64,000 nucleotides of DNA from Hyphomicrobiaceae bacterium (GTDB lineage: Bacteria > Pseudomonadota > Alphaproteobacteria > Rhizobiales > Hyphomicrobiaceae), in contig JAHDXT010000015.1 in assembly GCA_023384095.1 (NCBI GenBank), positions 27,556 to 91,555 on the forward strand, written 5' to 3'. The notes beneath the pieces were generated by a model, which was not told the DNA's origin, searched no databases, and saw nothing but the letters and a program-made list of their open reading frames with translations. Made by a program: the position numbers and the translations under genes. Each line of letters opens with the position of its first letter. Position 1 is the stretch's first letter. Of this stretch, positions 55,041 to 63,767 are shown piece by piece.

Positions 55041-56258
55041 ATGCCATTCACGATCGGCTGGGCAGAATGGGTCGCGCTGCCCGACCTCGGCCTGCCGGCG
55101 ATCAAGGCCAAGGTCGACACCGGCGCCAGGACCTCGGCGCTGCACGCCTTCCAGGTCGAGCCGTTCGGACCGCCCTCGACGCCGATGGTCCGGTTCGGCA
55201 TCCACCCCATCCCCGGCCGCACCGACGTCGTCATCACCTGTTCCGCTCCGGTCATCGACCAGCGCGAGGTGACGAGCTCCAACGGGGAGCGCGAGACGCG
55301 CTGCGTCATCGCGACCTCGGTCAGCATCGGCGAGCGGAGCTGGCCGATCGAGGTGACGCTCGCCAACCGCGAGACCATGGCCTACCGCATGCTGCTCGGC
55401 CGGCAGGCGATCCGTGGCGACGTCCGCGTCGACCCGGCAGCGTCCTACCTGCAGCCGCGGCTCGGCTATCGGCTTTACCGCCACCTGCCGCGGCAGGACC
55501 TCGTACACCGCCCCTTGCGCATCGCGCTGCTGACGCGGCGGCCCGGCAGCGCCTCCAACCGGAGGCTGGCGGCGGCAGCGGCGGCGCGCGGACACGTACT
55601 GGAGCCGCTCGACCTCGGGCGGATGGCCCTCGTCATCGACGCCGCAGAGCCGCTGCTGCTCGTCGGCAACACGCCGGTCGCGCACTACGACGCGGTGGTG
55701 CCGCGCCTCAGCCCGGGCGACGGAGCATTCGGCGCGGCTGCCGTCCGGCAGCTCGAGATGATGGGCAGCTATGCCGTCAACCCGGGCGACGCGCTCGACA
55801 GACTGCTCAATCCCGTCGCAACCAAGCAGAAGCTGATCGCCAGAGCGGTGCCCCTCCCGGTCGAGACCCTGAGCACGGAATCGGAAACCAAGGCCAGGGC
55901 CGGCCGGCCGTTCGCCGCCTCGCTGCGCTTCCTGGTCGTCGGCAGGGAGGTCGCGGCGGTGCTCGAGCGGCGGTTGGGCAAGGATTACGACGCCAGCGGA
56001 CGCAAGCTCGGCGACGAGCGTGCCATGGCCGTCGCCGCGGCCGAAGCGCTCGAGCTGCGTCTGGCTGGCATCGATATCGGCGAGACCCGGTCTGGTCCGG
56101 CGGTGCTCAGGGTGTCGGCGGCGCCGGCGCTGGGCGGCTTCGAGACCGTCACCGGCGCGCGCGTCGCCGAGCCGGTGATCGCGGACATCGAGAGCAGGGT
56201 CCGCTCGTGGCGGCGGATCGAGCCTGCGCAGAGGGCCTTAGGCGAGGCGGCTGGCTGA
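55041..56258 (+). CDS. RimK-type fusion: aspartic-protease-like domain plus degenerate ATP-grasp
   Basis: This 405-residue protein opens with a RimK-associated protease-like domain at residues 1-150 ([19 protein letters not shown], family aspartate motif). It continues with a RimK-like pre-ATP-grasp at about 155-275 ([27 protein letters not shown]). The ATP-grasp centre that normally holds the K...GTQGIGV loop and the VQEFI strand is missing: after [19 protein letters not shown] it jumps to [16 protein letters not shown]. The metal asparagine in the final motif is also replaced ([14 protein letters not shown]). ATP ligase activity is unlikely; the first domain looks complete. Confidence 0.82.
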   Translation: MPFTIGWAEWVALPDLGLPAIKAKVDTGARTSALHAFQVEPFGPPSTPMVRFGIHPIPGRTDVVITCSAPVIDQREVTSSNGERETRCVIATSVSIGERSWPIEVTLANRETMAYRMLLGRQAIRGDVRVDPAASYLQPRLGYRLYRHLPRQDLVHRPLRIALLTRRPGSASNRRLAAAAAARGHVLEPLDLGRMALVIDAAEPLLLVGNTPVAHYDAVVPRLSPGDGAFGAAAVRQLEMMGSYAVNPGDALDRLLNPVATKQKLIARAVPLPVETLSTESETKARAGRPFAASLRFLVVGREVAAVLERRLGKDYDASGRKLGDERAMAVAAAEALELRLAGIDIGETRSGPAVLRVSAAPALGGFETVTGARVAEPVIADIESRVRSWRRIEPAQRALGEAAG

Positions 56259-56266
56259 GGCATGGC

Positions 56267-57484
56267 CTATTCGAGGCCCATCGCCGCCAGCAGGTCGGCG
56301 TTGACGCTTCTGACATCGAACAGCCGCTCGGCCTTGAGGCGGCTCGCGCGCCCCATCGCCGGCAGCAGGTCTCGCCGCGCGATCAGCCGCTGCATTGCAG
56401 CCGCCAGCGCATCCGCGTCCTGCGGCGGCACCAGGATGCCGTTGACGAGCTCGTCGATGGTTTCGCGGCAGCCGGGGATGTCGGTGGTGACGATCGGGCG
56501 GGCATTTGCGAGGGCTTCGAGCAGTGTGCGGGACATGCCTTCCCTGACGGATGGCAGGACCACGACATGCGCCTCGCCGAGCAGCGGGCGCACGTCGTCG
56601 TGGTCTCCGCGAAGCTCCACGCAGCCGGCGTAGTCCGCCAGGTCCGCCGGCGCCAGCGCACCCGGGTCGGTGCCATCCGGGCCGGCCAGGATGAACCGCG
56701 CGTCGGGACGCCAGGCACGGATCTGCCGGGCGGCGGCACAGAACGTGATGACGCCCTTCTCGCGCTGAAGCTGCGACAGCACCAGGAATGTGATGCCGTG
56801 CGTCATGGCTGGCAGCGGCTGGGCCGTGTGCCGCTCCAGGTCCACCCCCGCGCCCGGCACGACGCGCGCGGCGGTCCGGCTGGGCAGCAGCCGCAGCTCC
56901 ATCAGGCGCCGCAGATCGGCCCGGTTGTGCACGACCACCGCATGGCTGGCCGCGAAGGCCGCGCGCGCCAGGCGCCGCCAGCGCCAGTGAAGACCTTCTG
57001 CCGCGCCGAGCTCTGGCCCGAGACTGGCGACCAGCGGCACGACCCGGGGCACGCGTGCGCGTTTGGCGGCGAGCGCGCCGAGCAGCATCGGCTTGGGCTG
57101 ATAGGCGATGACGACGTGCGGCTGCCATTCCGCGAGCTTGCCCTCGAGCACCGAAACCGTCCTGCGATCGGCGAGGATGCTCAACCCGCCCGCCTCGAGC
57201 GGGTAGCTGCTGCATTCGGCCCCCATGGCTTCGAGGCGGCCGATATGTCCGCTGTAGGCATCCAGGGGATGGAATGGCGCCAGGCAGAGGACCCGATGCC
57301 GCCTGCCGAGCAGGTCCGCGATGAGGTCGCCGCGCAGCCGCACAAGGCTCCTCCAGTCGGGCGCGACGAAAGCAACGCGCCGCGCGGCGGCCGGACGGCC
57401 GCGCGCCGGCACCGTGTCGGCGCCAGGGAGGATGGCGGCGGACATCGCCACGGCCGCGACAGTGGCCGGCGTGAAGTCGGTCAA
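56267..57484 (-). CDS. Glycosyltransferase family 4-type protein
   Basis: This 405-residue GT-B fold enzyme has SQLQREKGVITFCAAARQI near residue 240 and the C-terminal GT4 motif SVREGMSRTLLEALANARPIVTTDIPGCRE near 310. N-terminal RGDLIADLLGRRHRVLCLAPF is typical of WbuB/Cap-type transferases. It probably adds a sugar to an exopolysaccharide or O-antigen unit. The start is ambiguous; the ATG at 57484 gives an extended Ala-rich N-terminus. Its stop lies 9 bp from the RimK-like gene stop on the other strand. Confidence 0.85.
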   Translation of the reverse strand: MTDFTPATVAAVAMSAAILPGADTVPARGRPAAARRVAFVAPDWRSLVRLRGDLIADLLGRRHRVLCLAPFHPLDAYSGHIGRLEAMGAECSSYPLEAGGLSILADRRTVSVLEGKLAEWQPHVVIAYQPKPMLLGALAAKRARVPRVVPLVASLGPELGAAEGLHWRWRRLARAAFAASHAVVVHNRADLRRLMELRLLPSRTAARVVPGAGVDLERHTAQPLPAMTHGITFLVLSQLQREKGVITFCAAARQIRAWRPDARFILAGPDGTDPGALAPADLADYAGCVELRGDHDDVRPLLGEAHVVVLPSVREGMSRTLLEALANARPIVTTDIPGCRETIDELVNGILVPPQDADALAAAMQRLIARRDLLPAMGRASRLKAERLFDVRSVNADLLAAMGLE

Positions 57485-57620
57485 GCCTGCCCCCCGGTTT
57501 GGCCTCGCGCTCCAGGCGAGACCCGATTCGCGCTGCCACTATAGGAACGAGTGGCCCGCGGGCAAGGCAGCCGGCGCCGACGATGCACAGGCGGCAGCAG
57601 TTGCCGGCGATCGGGGCAGG

Positions 57621-57935
57621 TCAGAAGCCGATGCCGAAGCCGAAGCCTCTGCGGCCCCATCCGCCCCAGCCGTAACTGGCATGGTATCCGCCCCGTCGGT
57701 AGCCGTAGTAGAAATGCCTGGGAGGGGCGTAGAAGGCGCGGAGTCCCGGCTGGAAGTAGGGGTAGCGGTAGACCGTCACGGGCCGGTAGGCATAGCGGTA
57801 GGCGGGGACAGGCGCGGAGTAGTAGGCGGGGCGCGGGCAGTCCCGCCAGCCGCCGGCATGCGCCTGCGTGCTGCCGGCACCGGCTCCCAGAGCGGCGAGC
57901 GCTATGGTCAGTGCAGCGATTGCGGGAGTACGCAT
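57621..57935 (-). CDS. Small exported Tyr/Arg/Gly-rich protein
   Basis: This 104-residue protein has a signal peptide (about 27 residues; cleavage near AHAGGW). The mature chain is built of short Tyr/Pro/Arg/Gly stretches: AYRYAYRPVTVYRYPYF, HFYYGYRRGGYHASYGWGG and GRRGFGFGIGF. Such low-complexity exported proteins are common in Rhizobiales and unannotated. A GGAGGACTGACG leader precedes the ATG at 57935. Function unknown; wall or outer-membrane surface role is a guess. Confidence 0.75.
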   Translation of the reverse strand: MRTPAIAALTIALAALGAGAGSTQAHAGGWRDCPRPAYYSAPVPAYRYAYRPVTVYRYPYFQPGLRAFYAPPRHFYYGYRRGGYHASYGWGGWGRRGFGFGIGF

Positions 57936-58198
57936 CGTCAGTCCTCCACGGTTGATCTGACGAGCGTAACGCATATGTCCGGCGTATGTTCCGCGTCCGG
58001 GCGCACGAACACGCCTCGAGGCGGGTCCGAGCAGGCCGAAAGCGAGGCAGGCCGGGCTCCGTACTGGCGCTGGGCGGCGTCATTGCGAGCTGTTAACCCT
58101 GCATGCGTTTTGGCGTACCGGCCGCTCGGGTCGCCGCGCCCGAGCGGGGGATCTCTGTTGCAATTTCGTGGACTGACCCAATCGGCAGGCGGGCTTCT

Positions 58199-58342
58199 AT
58201 GACCAGCGACAATGCCGGGTCCCGGGAGCTCGAGCTGTACCGCCTGACTGCCGATAAGGCGGCGGCTGCGCTCGGCACGGACCCGCAGTCCGGATTGAGT
58301 CAGGGATCTGAGCAGCCCGCGGGCGCACGCATGAGAAACTGA
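58199..58342 (+). pseudogene. Possible remnant of a P-type cation ATPase N-terminus
   Basis: A 47-residue ORF from ATG 58199 contains ELYRLTADKAAAALGTDPQ and SGLSQGSEQ. This resembles the start of the cation-ATPase N-terminal domain (ALGTDP...GLS). Then the frame stops, and no downstream ATPase domains follow. It may be a decayed fragment, or a short protein by chance. The rest of 57936-58415 shows no gene. Confidence 0.35.
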
Positions 58343-58415
58343 GGTCCTGGCCGTTGGAACTGCCGGCTCCCTCGCCCGTTAGCCTGTCCGAGGGCCGTGC
58401 ACAGACGAGGGCGAG

Positions 58416-59663
58416 ATGTCGAGCAGCGCAATCCGTGCCCGCAACGTGGTTGGAGTATTCGCCGCCATTGCACTTGCCGAGGCCATCGGCGCCGGGAGCA
58501 TCGCCGCCCGCGCGGAGGTGTGGTCCGGGCGCAATGTCGTCATCACCGGCATCCTCGCCCAGCCGCAGCTCGCGGCCGGCAACAGGGTGCGTGTCGAGGC
58601 CACGGTCAGCGACGATGTCTTCGTGGCCGGACGCCGGGTGGTCGTCGAGCGGGCGCGCGCCGACAGCCTGGCCGTCGGGTCCGTCAGGCTCGCGGTGCGT
58701 GACAGCACCGTGCGCAACCTGGTCGCCGGCGCACTCGACGTCGAGATCCAGGCCCTGGTGGAGAATGTCGCCGTCGTCGGCGTCTGCCCGATCTGCTGGT
58801 GGGAGCGCGGCCGGGTGCTCATCGGTCCCGGCGGACGCATCGGCGGCGATGCCTACCTCGCCGCACGGACCATCGAGCTCTTCGGCAGCGTCGGCGGGAA
58901 CTTGCGGGCGAGGGCCAGCCGGATCGTCATCACGGGCGCGGTCGCCGGCACGGCGGAGCTGCGGGCGAACCGGATCGTCATCGCGCCCGGCGCACGCATC
59001 ACGGGCGAGCTGATCGCCCGCAGCCCGGAGCCGCCGCAGGTCGCGCCGGATGCGATCGTCACCGGCGGCGTCCGCTACGTTCCCGCCGACCCTCCCATTC
59101 CGGACGCCTATGACATCCGTTGGCTCTCCTGGCAGCTCTCGCTTGCCGTCGCTGCCGTGTTCGTGGCCGGTCTGCTGGTGTTCGTCATGCTTGCGCAGGC
59201 GATCGTTCCCGGGCTCCTGTGGCAGTCGGTCCAGCAGTTCCGCTCGGAGCCCTGGGGCACACTCGGCCGCGGCATCGCCTGGGCGCTGCTGGCGCCGACG
59301 CTGATATTCCTGCTGTTCGCCTCGCTGATCGGCATTCCGGCCGGGTTCGTGCTCGCAGGGCTATTCTTCGTGCTCCTTGGACTGTCGCTGGTGACGGCGG
59401 CCTACGGGCTGGGGCTATGGCTGCGCGACCGCCGCCAGCCGGGCGGCGATCCCGGGACGGCATGGCGCCGGATCGGGTGGACCGTCGTGGGACTGGTCCT
59501 CATCCTCATTGCCGCACTCATACCGATCATCGGCTGGATCGCGGTCGTCCTCGCCCTGCTGACCGGTCTCGGCGCCGTGGGGACCAGCGTCTGGCGGCGG
59601 CTCCGCGGGCACACGGCGGCGGGAGCAGCCCCCGAAGGCTCGCCCGGCGCAGGCTCCGCCTGA
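58416..59663 (+). CDS. Polymer-forming (bactofilin-like) beta-helix membrane protein
   Basis: This 415-residue protein has a signal-like segment (residues 10-33), then short repeating strands of right-handed beta-helix type, G-x-R-x-x-x-x-A/V: VVITGILAQPQLAAGNRVRVEATVSD, AGRRVVVERA, IGPGGRIGGDAYLAARTIELFGSVGGNLRARASRIVITGAVAG, at about 40-215. A membrane domain of four to five helices follows (about 230-390). Topology suggests the beta-helix on the outside and anchor behind it. Family role unclear, possibly envelope scaffolding. Confidence 0.82.
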   Translation: MSSSAIRARNVVGVFAAIALAEAIGAGSIAARAEVWSGRNVVITGILAQPQLAAGNRVRVEATVSDDVFVAGRRVVVERARADSLAVGSVRLAVRDSTVRNLVAGALDVEIQALVENVAVVGVCPICWWERGRVLIGPGGRIGGDAYLAARTIELFGSVGGNLRARASRIVITGAVAGTAELRANRIVIAPGARITGELIARSPEPPQVAPDAIVTGGVRYVPADPPIPDAYDIRWLSWQLSLAVAAVFVAGLLVFVMLAQAIVPGLLWQSVQQFRSEPWGTLGRGIAWALLAPTLIFLLFASLIGIPAGFVLAGLFFVLLGLSLVTAAYGLGLWLRDRRQPGGDPGTAWRRIGWTVVGLVLILIAALIPIIGWIAVVLALLTGLGAVGTSVWRRLRGHTAAGAAPEGSPGAGSA

Positions 59664-59789
59664 GCTGCCGCTTCTGTCCGCAGTGTGCATATCGTGTGTT
59701 CTTCTGTCGCGCGGCAGAACTGGCGCTGGCGCGGCCTCCCGAATTGCGTTTCCATGCGTCGAACCAGGGTTCTGACATTTCGGTTCGCA

Positions 59790-59945
59790 ATGGCAATCAA
59801 CCGGCTGAGACATCGTTCGCGCGAAGTCGCAATCGCGCTCGCCATCACGCTGGCTGCGATCGCAGCGGTGATTGCGACACTGTCGAGCCAGGAGGAGGAT
59901 GCCCAGACGCCACAGCCGCTGGCGTTGGTCACGCCGCGCAAGTGA
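59790..59945 (+). CDS. Possible small single-span membrane peptide
   Basis: A 51-residue ORF from ATG 59790 (MAINRLRHRSREVAIALAIT is its start) has one hydrophobic span AIALAITLAAIAAVIATL and a short polar tail. It resembles an orphan small membrane protein. The alternative start at 59685 has no support. Coding status is uncertain. Confidence 0.35.
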   Translation: MAINRLRHRSREVAIALAITLAAIAAVIATLSSQEEDAQTPQPLALVTPRK

Positions 59946-59966
59946 GCCCCCGTTCGGGCTGCGGCG

Positions 59967-60746
59967 TCATTGGGCGGTCCATCCTCCGTCGATCGAGTAG
60001 TTGGCGCCGGTGATGGAGGCTGCCGCGTCGCTCGCCAGAAAGGCCGCGAGCGCGCCGACCTGCTCGACGGTGACGAACTCCCGCGTGGGCTGGCGCGACA
60101 GGATTTGCTCGCGGGCTTCAGCCTCGCTGATGCCCTGCGTGCGAGCCAGATCCGGAATCTGGCGCTCGACCAGCGGCGTCCAGACGAAGCCCGGCGAGAT
60201 GGCGTTCGAGGTCACGCCGTGCTCGGCGAGCTCCAGCGCCACCGTCTTCGTCAGCCCCGCGAGCCCGTGCTTTGCCGCGATGTATGCGCTCTTGTTCGGC
60301 GAGGCGGTGAGCGAGTGCGCCGAGCAGATGTTGATGATGCGGCCGTGGCGGCGCGCCTTCATACCGGGCACGGCGGCGCGGATGGCGTGGAACGGCGCCG
60401 ACAGGTTGATGGCGATGACGGCGTCCCACTTCTCGATCGGGAACTCCTCGACCGGCGACACGTGCTGGATGCCCGCATTGTTGACGAGAATGTCGAGCCG
60501 CCCGAAGTTCCGCTCGGCGGCAGCCACCATGTCGGCGATCTGATTGTGGCGCAGCATGTCGGCGTCGTGGAAGGCGACGCGGGTGCCGTGCGCCGCCACC
60601 GCGCGGATCGGCTCGGCGTTGTCCTTCTCGTCGCCGAGACCGTTCATGACCACGTTCGCCCCCGCCTCTGCGAGTGCATGCGCGATGCCGAGCCCGATGC
60701 CGGATGTCGATCCGGTTACGACGGCGGTCTTGCCCTTGAGTTGCAT
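59967..60746 (-). CDS. 3-hydroxybutyrate dehydrogenase (SDR)
   Basis: This 259-residue short-chain dehydrogenase has TGSTSGIGLGIAHALAEAGAN near residue 10, NNAGIQHVSPVEEF near 89 and the catalytic Ser-Tyr-Lys in CSAHSLTASPNKSAYIAAKHGLAG near 138-160. HVSPVEEFP and NLSAPFHAIRAAVPGM are typical of D-3-hydroxybutyrate dehydrogenase in PHB turnover. The candidate alpha-r8 RNA at 50.4 kb belongs to a family tied to PHB control in Sinorhizobium, but a link is speculation. A strong AGGAGGTGTC RBS precedes the ATG at 60746. Confidence 0.9.
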   Translation of the reverse strand: MQLKGKTAVVTGSTSGIGLGIAHALAEAGANVVMNGLGDEKDNAEPIRAVAAHGTRVAFHDADMLRHNQIADMVAAAERNFGRLDILVNNAGIQHVSPVEEFPIEKWDAVIAINLSAPFHAIRAAVPGMKARRHGRIINICSAHSLTASPNKSAYIAAKHGLAGLTKTVALELAEHGVTSNAISPGFVWTPLVERQIPDLARTQGISEAEAREQILSRQPTREFVTVEQVGALAAFLASDAAASITGANYSIDGGWTAQ

Positions 60747-60811
60747 GACACCTCCTATTCTGAAGCGTACCCCTCTCTCCATCGAGTTGGGGAGAGGGAA
60801 TATGCGCCCTT

Positions 60812-62305
60812 TTATCGAGCCTTGAAGCCTTCGAGCCGGTAGAACGCGACCCGCCGCGCCGGGCCGGCGCCGGCCGCAATGTCGCGCTGGAGGACCGGCT
60901 CCGCCAGCGCGAACGCATCTCCCGGTCTGCCGGCGGTGCGGCGCAGGGTGACCAGCAGCACCGGTTCCGGCGCGCCGTTCACGTAGGCGCGCGTGAGCTC
61001 GTAGTGGTCACGAGGCCGCCCGTGCTCGCGCCAGGCGAAGACGGGCGTCGCCTCCTCGCGCATGTAATAGATGAGCTCCGCCGTGACCGCGCGGTCCTCC
61101 GTGAGCACGGCGCCGAAGGGCTTTCCGGCCCGCCGCGCCTCGGCCAGCACGGCGGCGGTCTCCTCGGCCAGCGCCCGCCAGCCCAGCGTCCGCGCGAAAG
61201 GGTCGCCGGCCCCGGGCAGGCGGATGGAACCGGCCGCCGCCGTCGCCAGTCCGATGCCGGCGAGGATCGCCGCGTGCAGCGCCAGCGAGGCCTTGAGCCA
61301 GCGCCAGGACAGCTCGCGGATCAGCGTCGCCGTGACGAGCACGCTGGCGGAGACGTAGCTCACCGCCGCCCAGTTGGCGTGCGCCCGCGACAGCAGCGCC
61401 TGGGCCGTCACCACGACGATCACGGGCAGCGCGAACGCCAGCAGCAGCCGGTCGGGCGAAGGCAGGCCCCGACGCCAGGCCCGCGCCGCGATGACCAGCA
61501 GCGAGGCGAACAGGATCGGCCCGAAGACGCCGAGCTGCGCGCCGAAGAACTCCAGCGCCTCGCCCGGATTTACGAGCGGGCCCGACCATTTGGCGTTGTC
61601 CGCGGTGTGGGCGAACGTGGCAAAGCTGTTCTGCGCATTCCAGATGAGGTTCGGCGCGATCAGCAGCCCCCCGATCAGCAGCGCGGCGTAGATGCGGGCA
61701 TCGCGCAGCAGGCAGCGTCCCTCCGGCACGACCACGATGTAGACGGCTGCCGAGAGCCCGAAGTAGACCATCGCGTACTTCGCGTTGAGCCCGAGCCCGA
61801 GCGCGAGGCCCAGCAGCAGCGCCGGCCACCAGCGCTCCGTGTCGAGGAGGCGCACGAAGCCGTAGAGCGTCACCGCCCAGAAGAGCAGCAACGGGACATC
61901 GGTGGAGATGATGCCGGCCGACAACGACACGCCGGGCAGCGTCGCGAAGACCACGGCGGACCAGAACCCGGTCCGCCGGTCGTAGAGACGCGCGGCCAGG
62001 CCGTAGACCACCAGCGCCGTCGCGGTATGGATGATCGGCGACGGCAGCCGCACGCAGAACTCGGACATGCCGCAGGCGCCGGTCGCGGCGCCGATGATCC
62101 AGGCGATCAGCGGCGGCTTCGAATAGTATCCGAATGCGGGCTCCAGGCTCCAGGACCAGTACTGAGCCTCGTCGAAAAACAGGTCCGTGGCATTGACGCC
62201 GAGCGCCAGGAGGCGGATCGCGAGCAGCACGCCGAGGACGGCAATGAGCGTCCGGAGCCATCCGGCGCCATGCTGGTCGCCCGCAGCTCCGGCACGCGTG
62301 GCCAT
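60812..62305 (-). CDS. GT39-family membrane glycosyltransferase (ArnT-like)
   Basis: This 497-residue polytopic protein has about ten to twelve hydrophobic helices and the GT39 entry FFDEAQYWSWSLEPAFGYYSKPP near residue 45, with the acidic DE motif for catalysis. The group transfers a sugar from an isoprenoid-phosphate carrier to lipid A or another surface acceptor. The ATG at 62305 is preceded by AGGGGTGAT; the ATG at 62344 would start inside the tandem-repeat zone. It is divergent from the GT2 gene, and the two could form one lipid-modification pathway with LAB_N. Confidence 0.88.
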   Translation of the reverse strand: MATRAGAAGDQHGAGWLRTLIAVLGVLLAIRLLALGVNATDLFFDEAQYWSWSLEPAFGYYSKPPLIAWIIGAATGACGMSEFCVRLPSPIIHTATALVVYGLAARLYDRRTGFWSAVVFATLPGVSLSAGIISTDVPLLLFWAVTLYGFVRLLDTERWWPALLLGLALGLGLNAKYAMVYFGLSAAVYIVVVPEGRCLLRDARIYAALLIGGLLIAPNLIWNAQNSFATFAHTADNAKWSGPLVNPGEALEFFGAQLGVFGPILFASLLVIAARAWRRGLPSPDRLLLAFALPVIVVVTAQALLSRAHANWAAVSYVSASVLVTATLIRELSWRWLKASLALHAAILAGIGLATAAAGSIRLPGAGDPFARTLGWRALAEETAAVLAEARRAGKPFGAVLTEDRAVTAELIYYMREEATPVFAWREHGRPRDHYELTRAYVNGAPEPVLLVTLRRTAGRPGDAFALAEPVLQRDIAAGAGPARRVAFYRLEGFKAR

Positions 62306-62393
62306 ATCACCCCTCACCTGCTCTCGCGCCCACGCCATCGACATGCCCGGCGGCTTGCCGCCCGTCGAACATCAGGCGGTGCGGCCCTCCGCC

Positions 62394-62460
62394 CATTTAC
62401 ATGCCCGGGCGGCTCGCCGCCCATTTACATGCCCGGGCGGCCCGCCGCCCATTTACATGG
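62394..62460. repeat. 28-bp tandem repeats in the divergent GT39/GT2 region
   Basis: The unit CATTTACATGCCCGGGCGGC plus (T/C)CGCCGCC recurs at 62394-62421 and 62422-62449, with a third partial copy at 62450-62460 ending ATGG. A degenerate copy is at 62340-62370. Each unit holds a CCCGGGCGG palindromic core. Copy number could vary and affect the two divergent promoters. Confidence 0.85.
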
Positions 62461-62558
62461 TTGAGCAGCGCTCGCAAAGCCTGATACCCTGGGTCGAGCG
62501 CGACCGGGGGCACAACCTGTTTGCCGCGGCCGCGTCGAAGCGGCAGCACGGTCCGGAC

Positions 62559-63368
62559 ATGCGCATCTCGGTGATCATCCCCGCCCTCGACGAGGCCGGC
62601 AATATCGGCCGGCTCGTGCAAGAGACCTATGCATCGGTGCCGGCCGAGGCGCTCGCCGAGGTGATCGTCGTCGACGACGCCAGCGAGGACGGCACGGGCA
62701 GCGAGGTGAAGGAGCTCATCGAGACGGGCCGCTGCCCCGGCCTGCGCTATCTGCGCCACGGCCAGCGCACGGGCCAGAGCGCCGCGATGAGGACGGGCAT
62801 CCTGGCCGCGTCGAGCCCCGTCGTCGCCACGTTGGACGGCGACGGCCAGAACGATCCGCGAGACATCCCGCGCCTCCTCGGCCGCCTCGCGGCCCCTGGG
62901 GGAAACGGACCTGCTCTCGTCGGCGGCGTGCGCACCGAGCGCAAAGCGGAGGGCTCGAAGCGGATCGCCTCCAAGGCCGCGAACTGGATCCGCGATGCGG
63001 TCCTCGCCGATGCGTGCCCGGACACCGGCTGCGGCATCAAGGTCTACTGGCGCGAGGCATTTCTGCGGCTGCCCTTCTTCACGAGCATGCACCGCTACCT
63101 GCCGGCGCTGTTCCTCAGCTACGGCCACGAGGTCGCCTATCTCCCGGTCAATGATCGCCCGCGTCAGGCCGGCCGGTCGAAATACAACAACCTGGGCCGC
63201 GCGCTGATCGGGATGTATGATCTCGTCGGGGTAAGCTGGCTGCGCCGGCGCACCCGGGTGCCTGCGATCGTGGAGGATGTGCCGGAGGGTCGCCACATCT
63301 CCGATCTCGGCCGCCGGCTGAAGCCGCGCGGAGACGCCCTGGCGCGGAACACCGGCGACAAGAGCTGA
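62559..63368 (+). CDS. GT2-family glycosyltransferase (dolichol-phosphate-mannose-synthase-like)
   Basis: This 269-residue enzyme has ISVIIPALDEAGNIGRLVQET at the start, VIVVDDASEDGT near residue 34, and VVATLDGDGQNDPRDIPRLL near 90. The C-terminal RPRQAGRSKYNNLGRALIG is the ArnC/DPM1-type motif. It charges a polyprenyl-phosphate with a sugar, which a GT39 enzyme like the neighbour then uses. The start could be earlier (ATG 62457, itself in a repeat copy); the ATG at 62559 begins the domain directly. Confidence 0.9.
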   Translation: MRISVIIPALDEAGNIGRLVQETYASVPAEALAEVIVVDDASEDGTGSEVKELIETGRCPGLRYLRHGQRTGQSAAMRTGILAASSPVVATLDGDGQNDPRDIPRLLGRLAAPGGNGPALVGGVRTERKAEGSKRIASKAANWIRDAVLADACPDTGCGIKVYWREAFLRLPFFTSMHRYLPALFLSYGHEVAYLPVNDRPRQAGRSKYNNLGRALIGMYDLVGVSWLRRRTRVPAIVEDVPEGRHISDLGRRLKPRGDALARNTGDKS

Positions 63369-63407
63369 GGAGCGCGCCGCGGTCGGCGCGGCGATTTCGG
63401 GGGTTCG

Positions 63408-63767
63408 ATGGATCTGGTCGCGACTGCCGCAACCAGGATTGCGGCCTGGTGGCTCGCCACGCCCGACGTGGAGAAGGCGTGGCTCGCCATCGGGTTCACG
63501 GCCCAGCTCATGTTCTCGATGCGCTTCATCGTGCAGTGGATCGCGAGCGAGCGCGCCCGCCGCTCCATCGTGCCGGAGGCGTTCTGGTATTTCAGCCTGG
63601 CCGGCGGCGCCCTGCTGTTCGCCTACGCCGTCTACCGGCTCGACCCGGTCTTCATGCTGGGCCAGGGCATGGGGCTGTTCATCTACGCGCGCAACCTCCA
63701 CTTCATCCTGCGGGGCAAGCGGCCGGCGGCCGCACCGCGCGACGGGGCGACGGCTAAGGAGTCGTAG
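63408..63767 (+). CDS. Lipid-A-disaccharide-synthase N-terminal-domain protein (LAB_N)
   Basis: This 119-residue protein has three to four hydrophobic helices and the LAB_N signature AIGFTAQLMFSMRFIVQWIASERARRSIVPEAFWYFSLAGG near residue 28. Stand-alone LAB_N proteins are usually found between GT2 and GT39 genes in Rhizobiales and are thought to act as a partner in lipid flipping or transfer. It starts 39 bp after the GT2 gene. Operon with it is likely. Confidence 0.9.
   Translation: MDLVATAATRIAAWWLATPDVEKAWLAIGFTAQLMFSMRFIVQWIASERARRSIVPEAFWYFSLAGGALLFAYAVYRLDPVFMLGQGMGLFIYARNLHFILRGKRPAAAPRDGATAKES

Noticed and set aside
54998..57544. 848-residue plus-strand ORF over the RimK-like gene and the glycosyltransferase
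   Set aside because: Different frame from the RimK-like gene and antisense to the glycosyltransferase; low-complexity composition.
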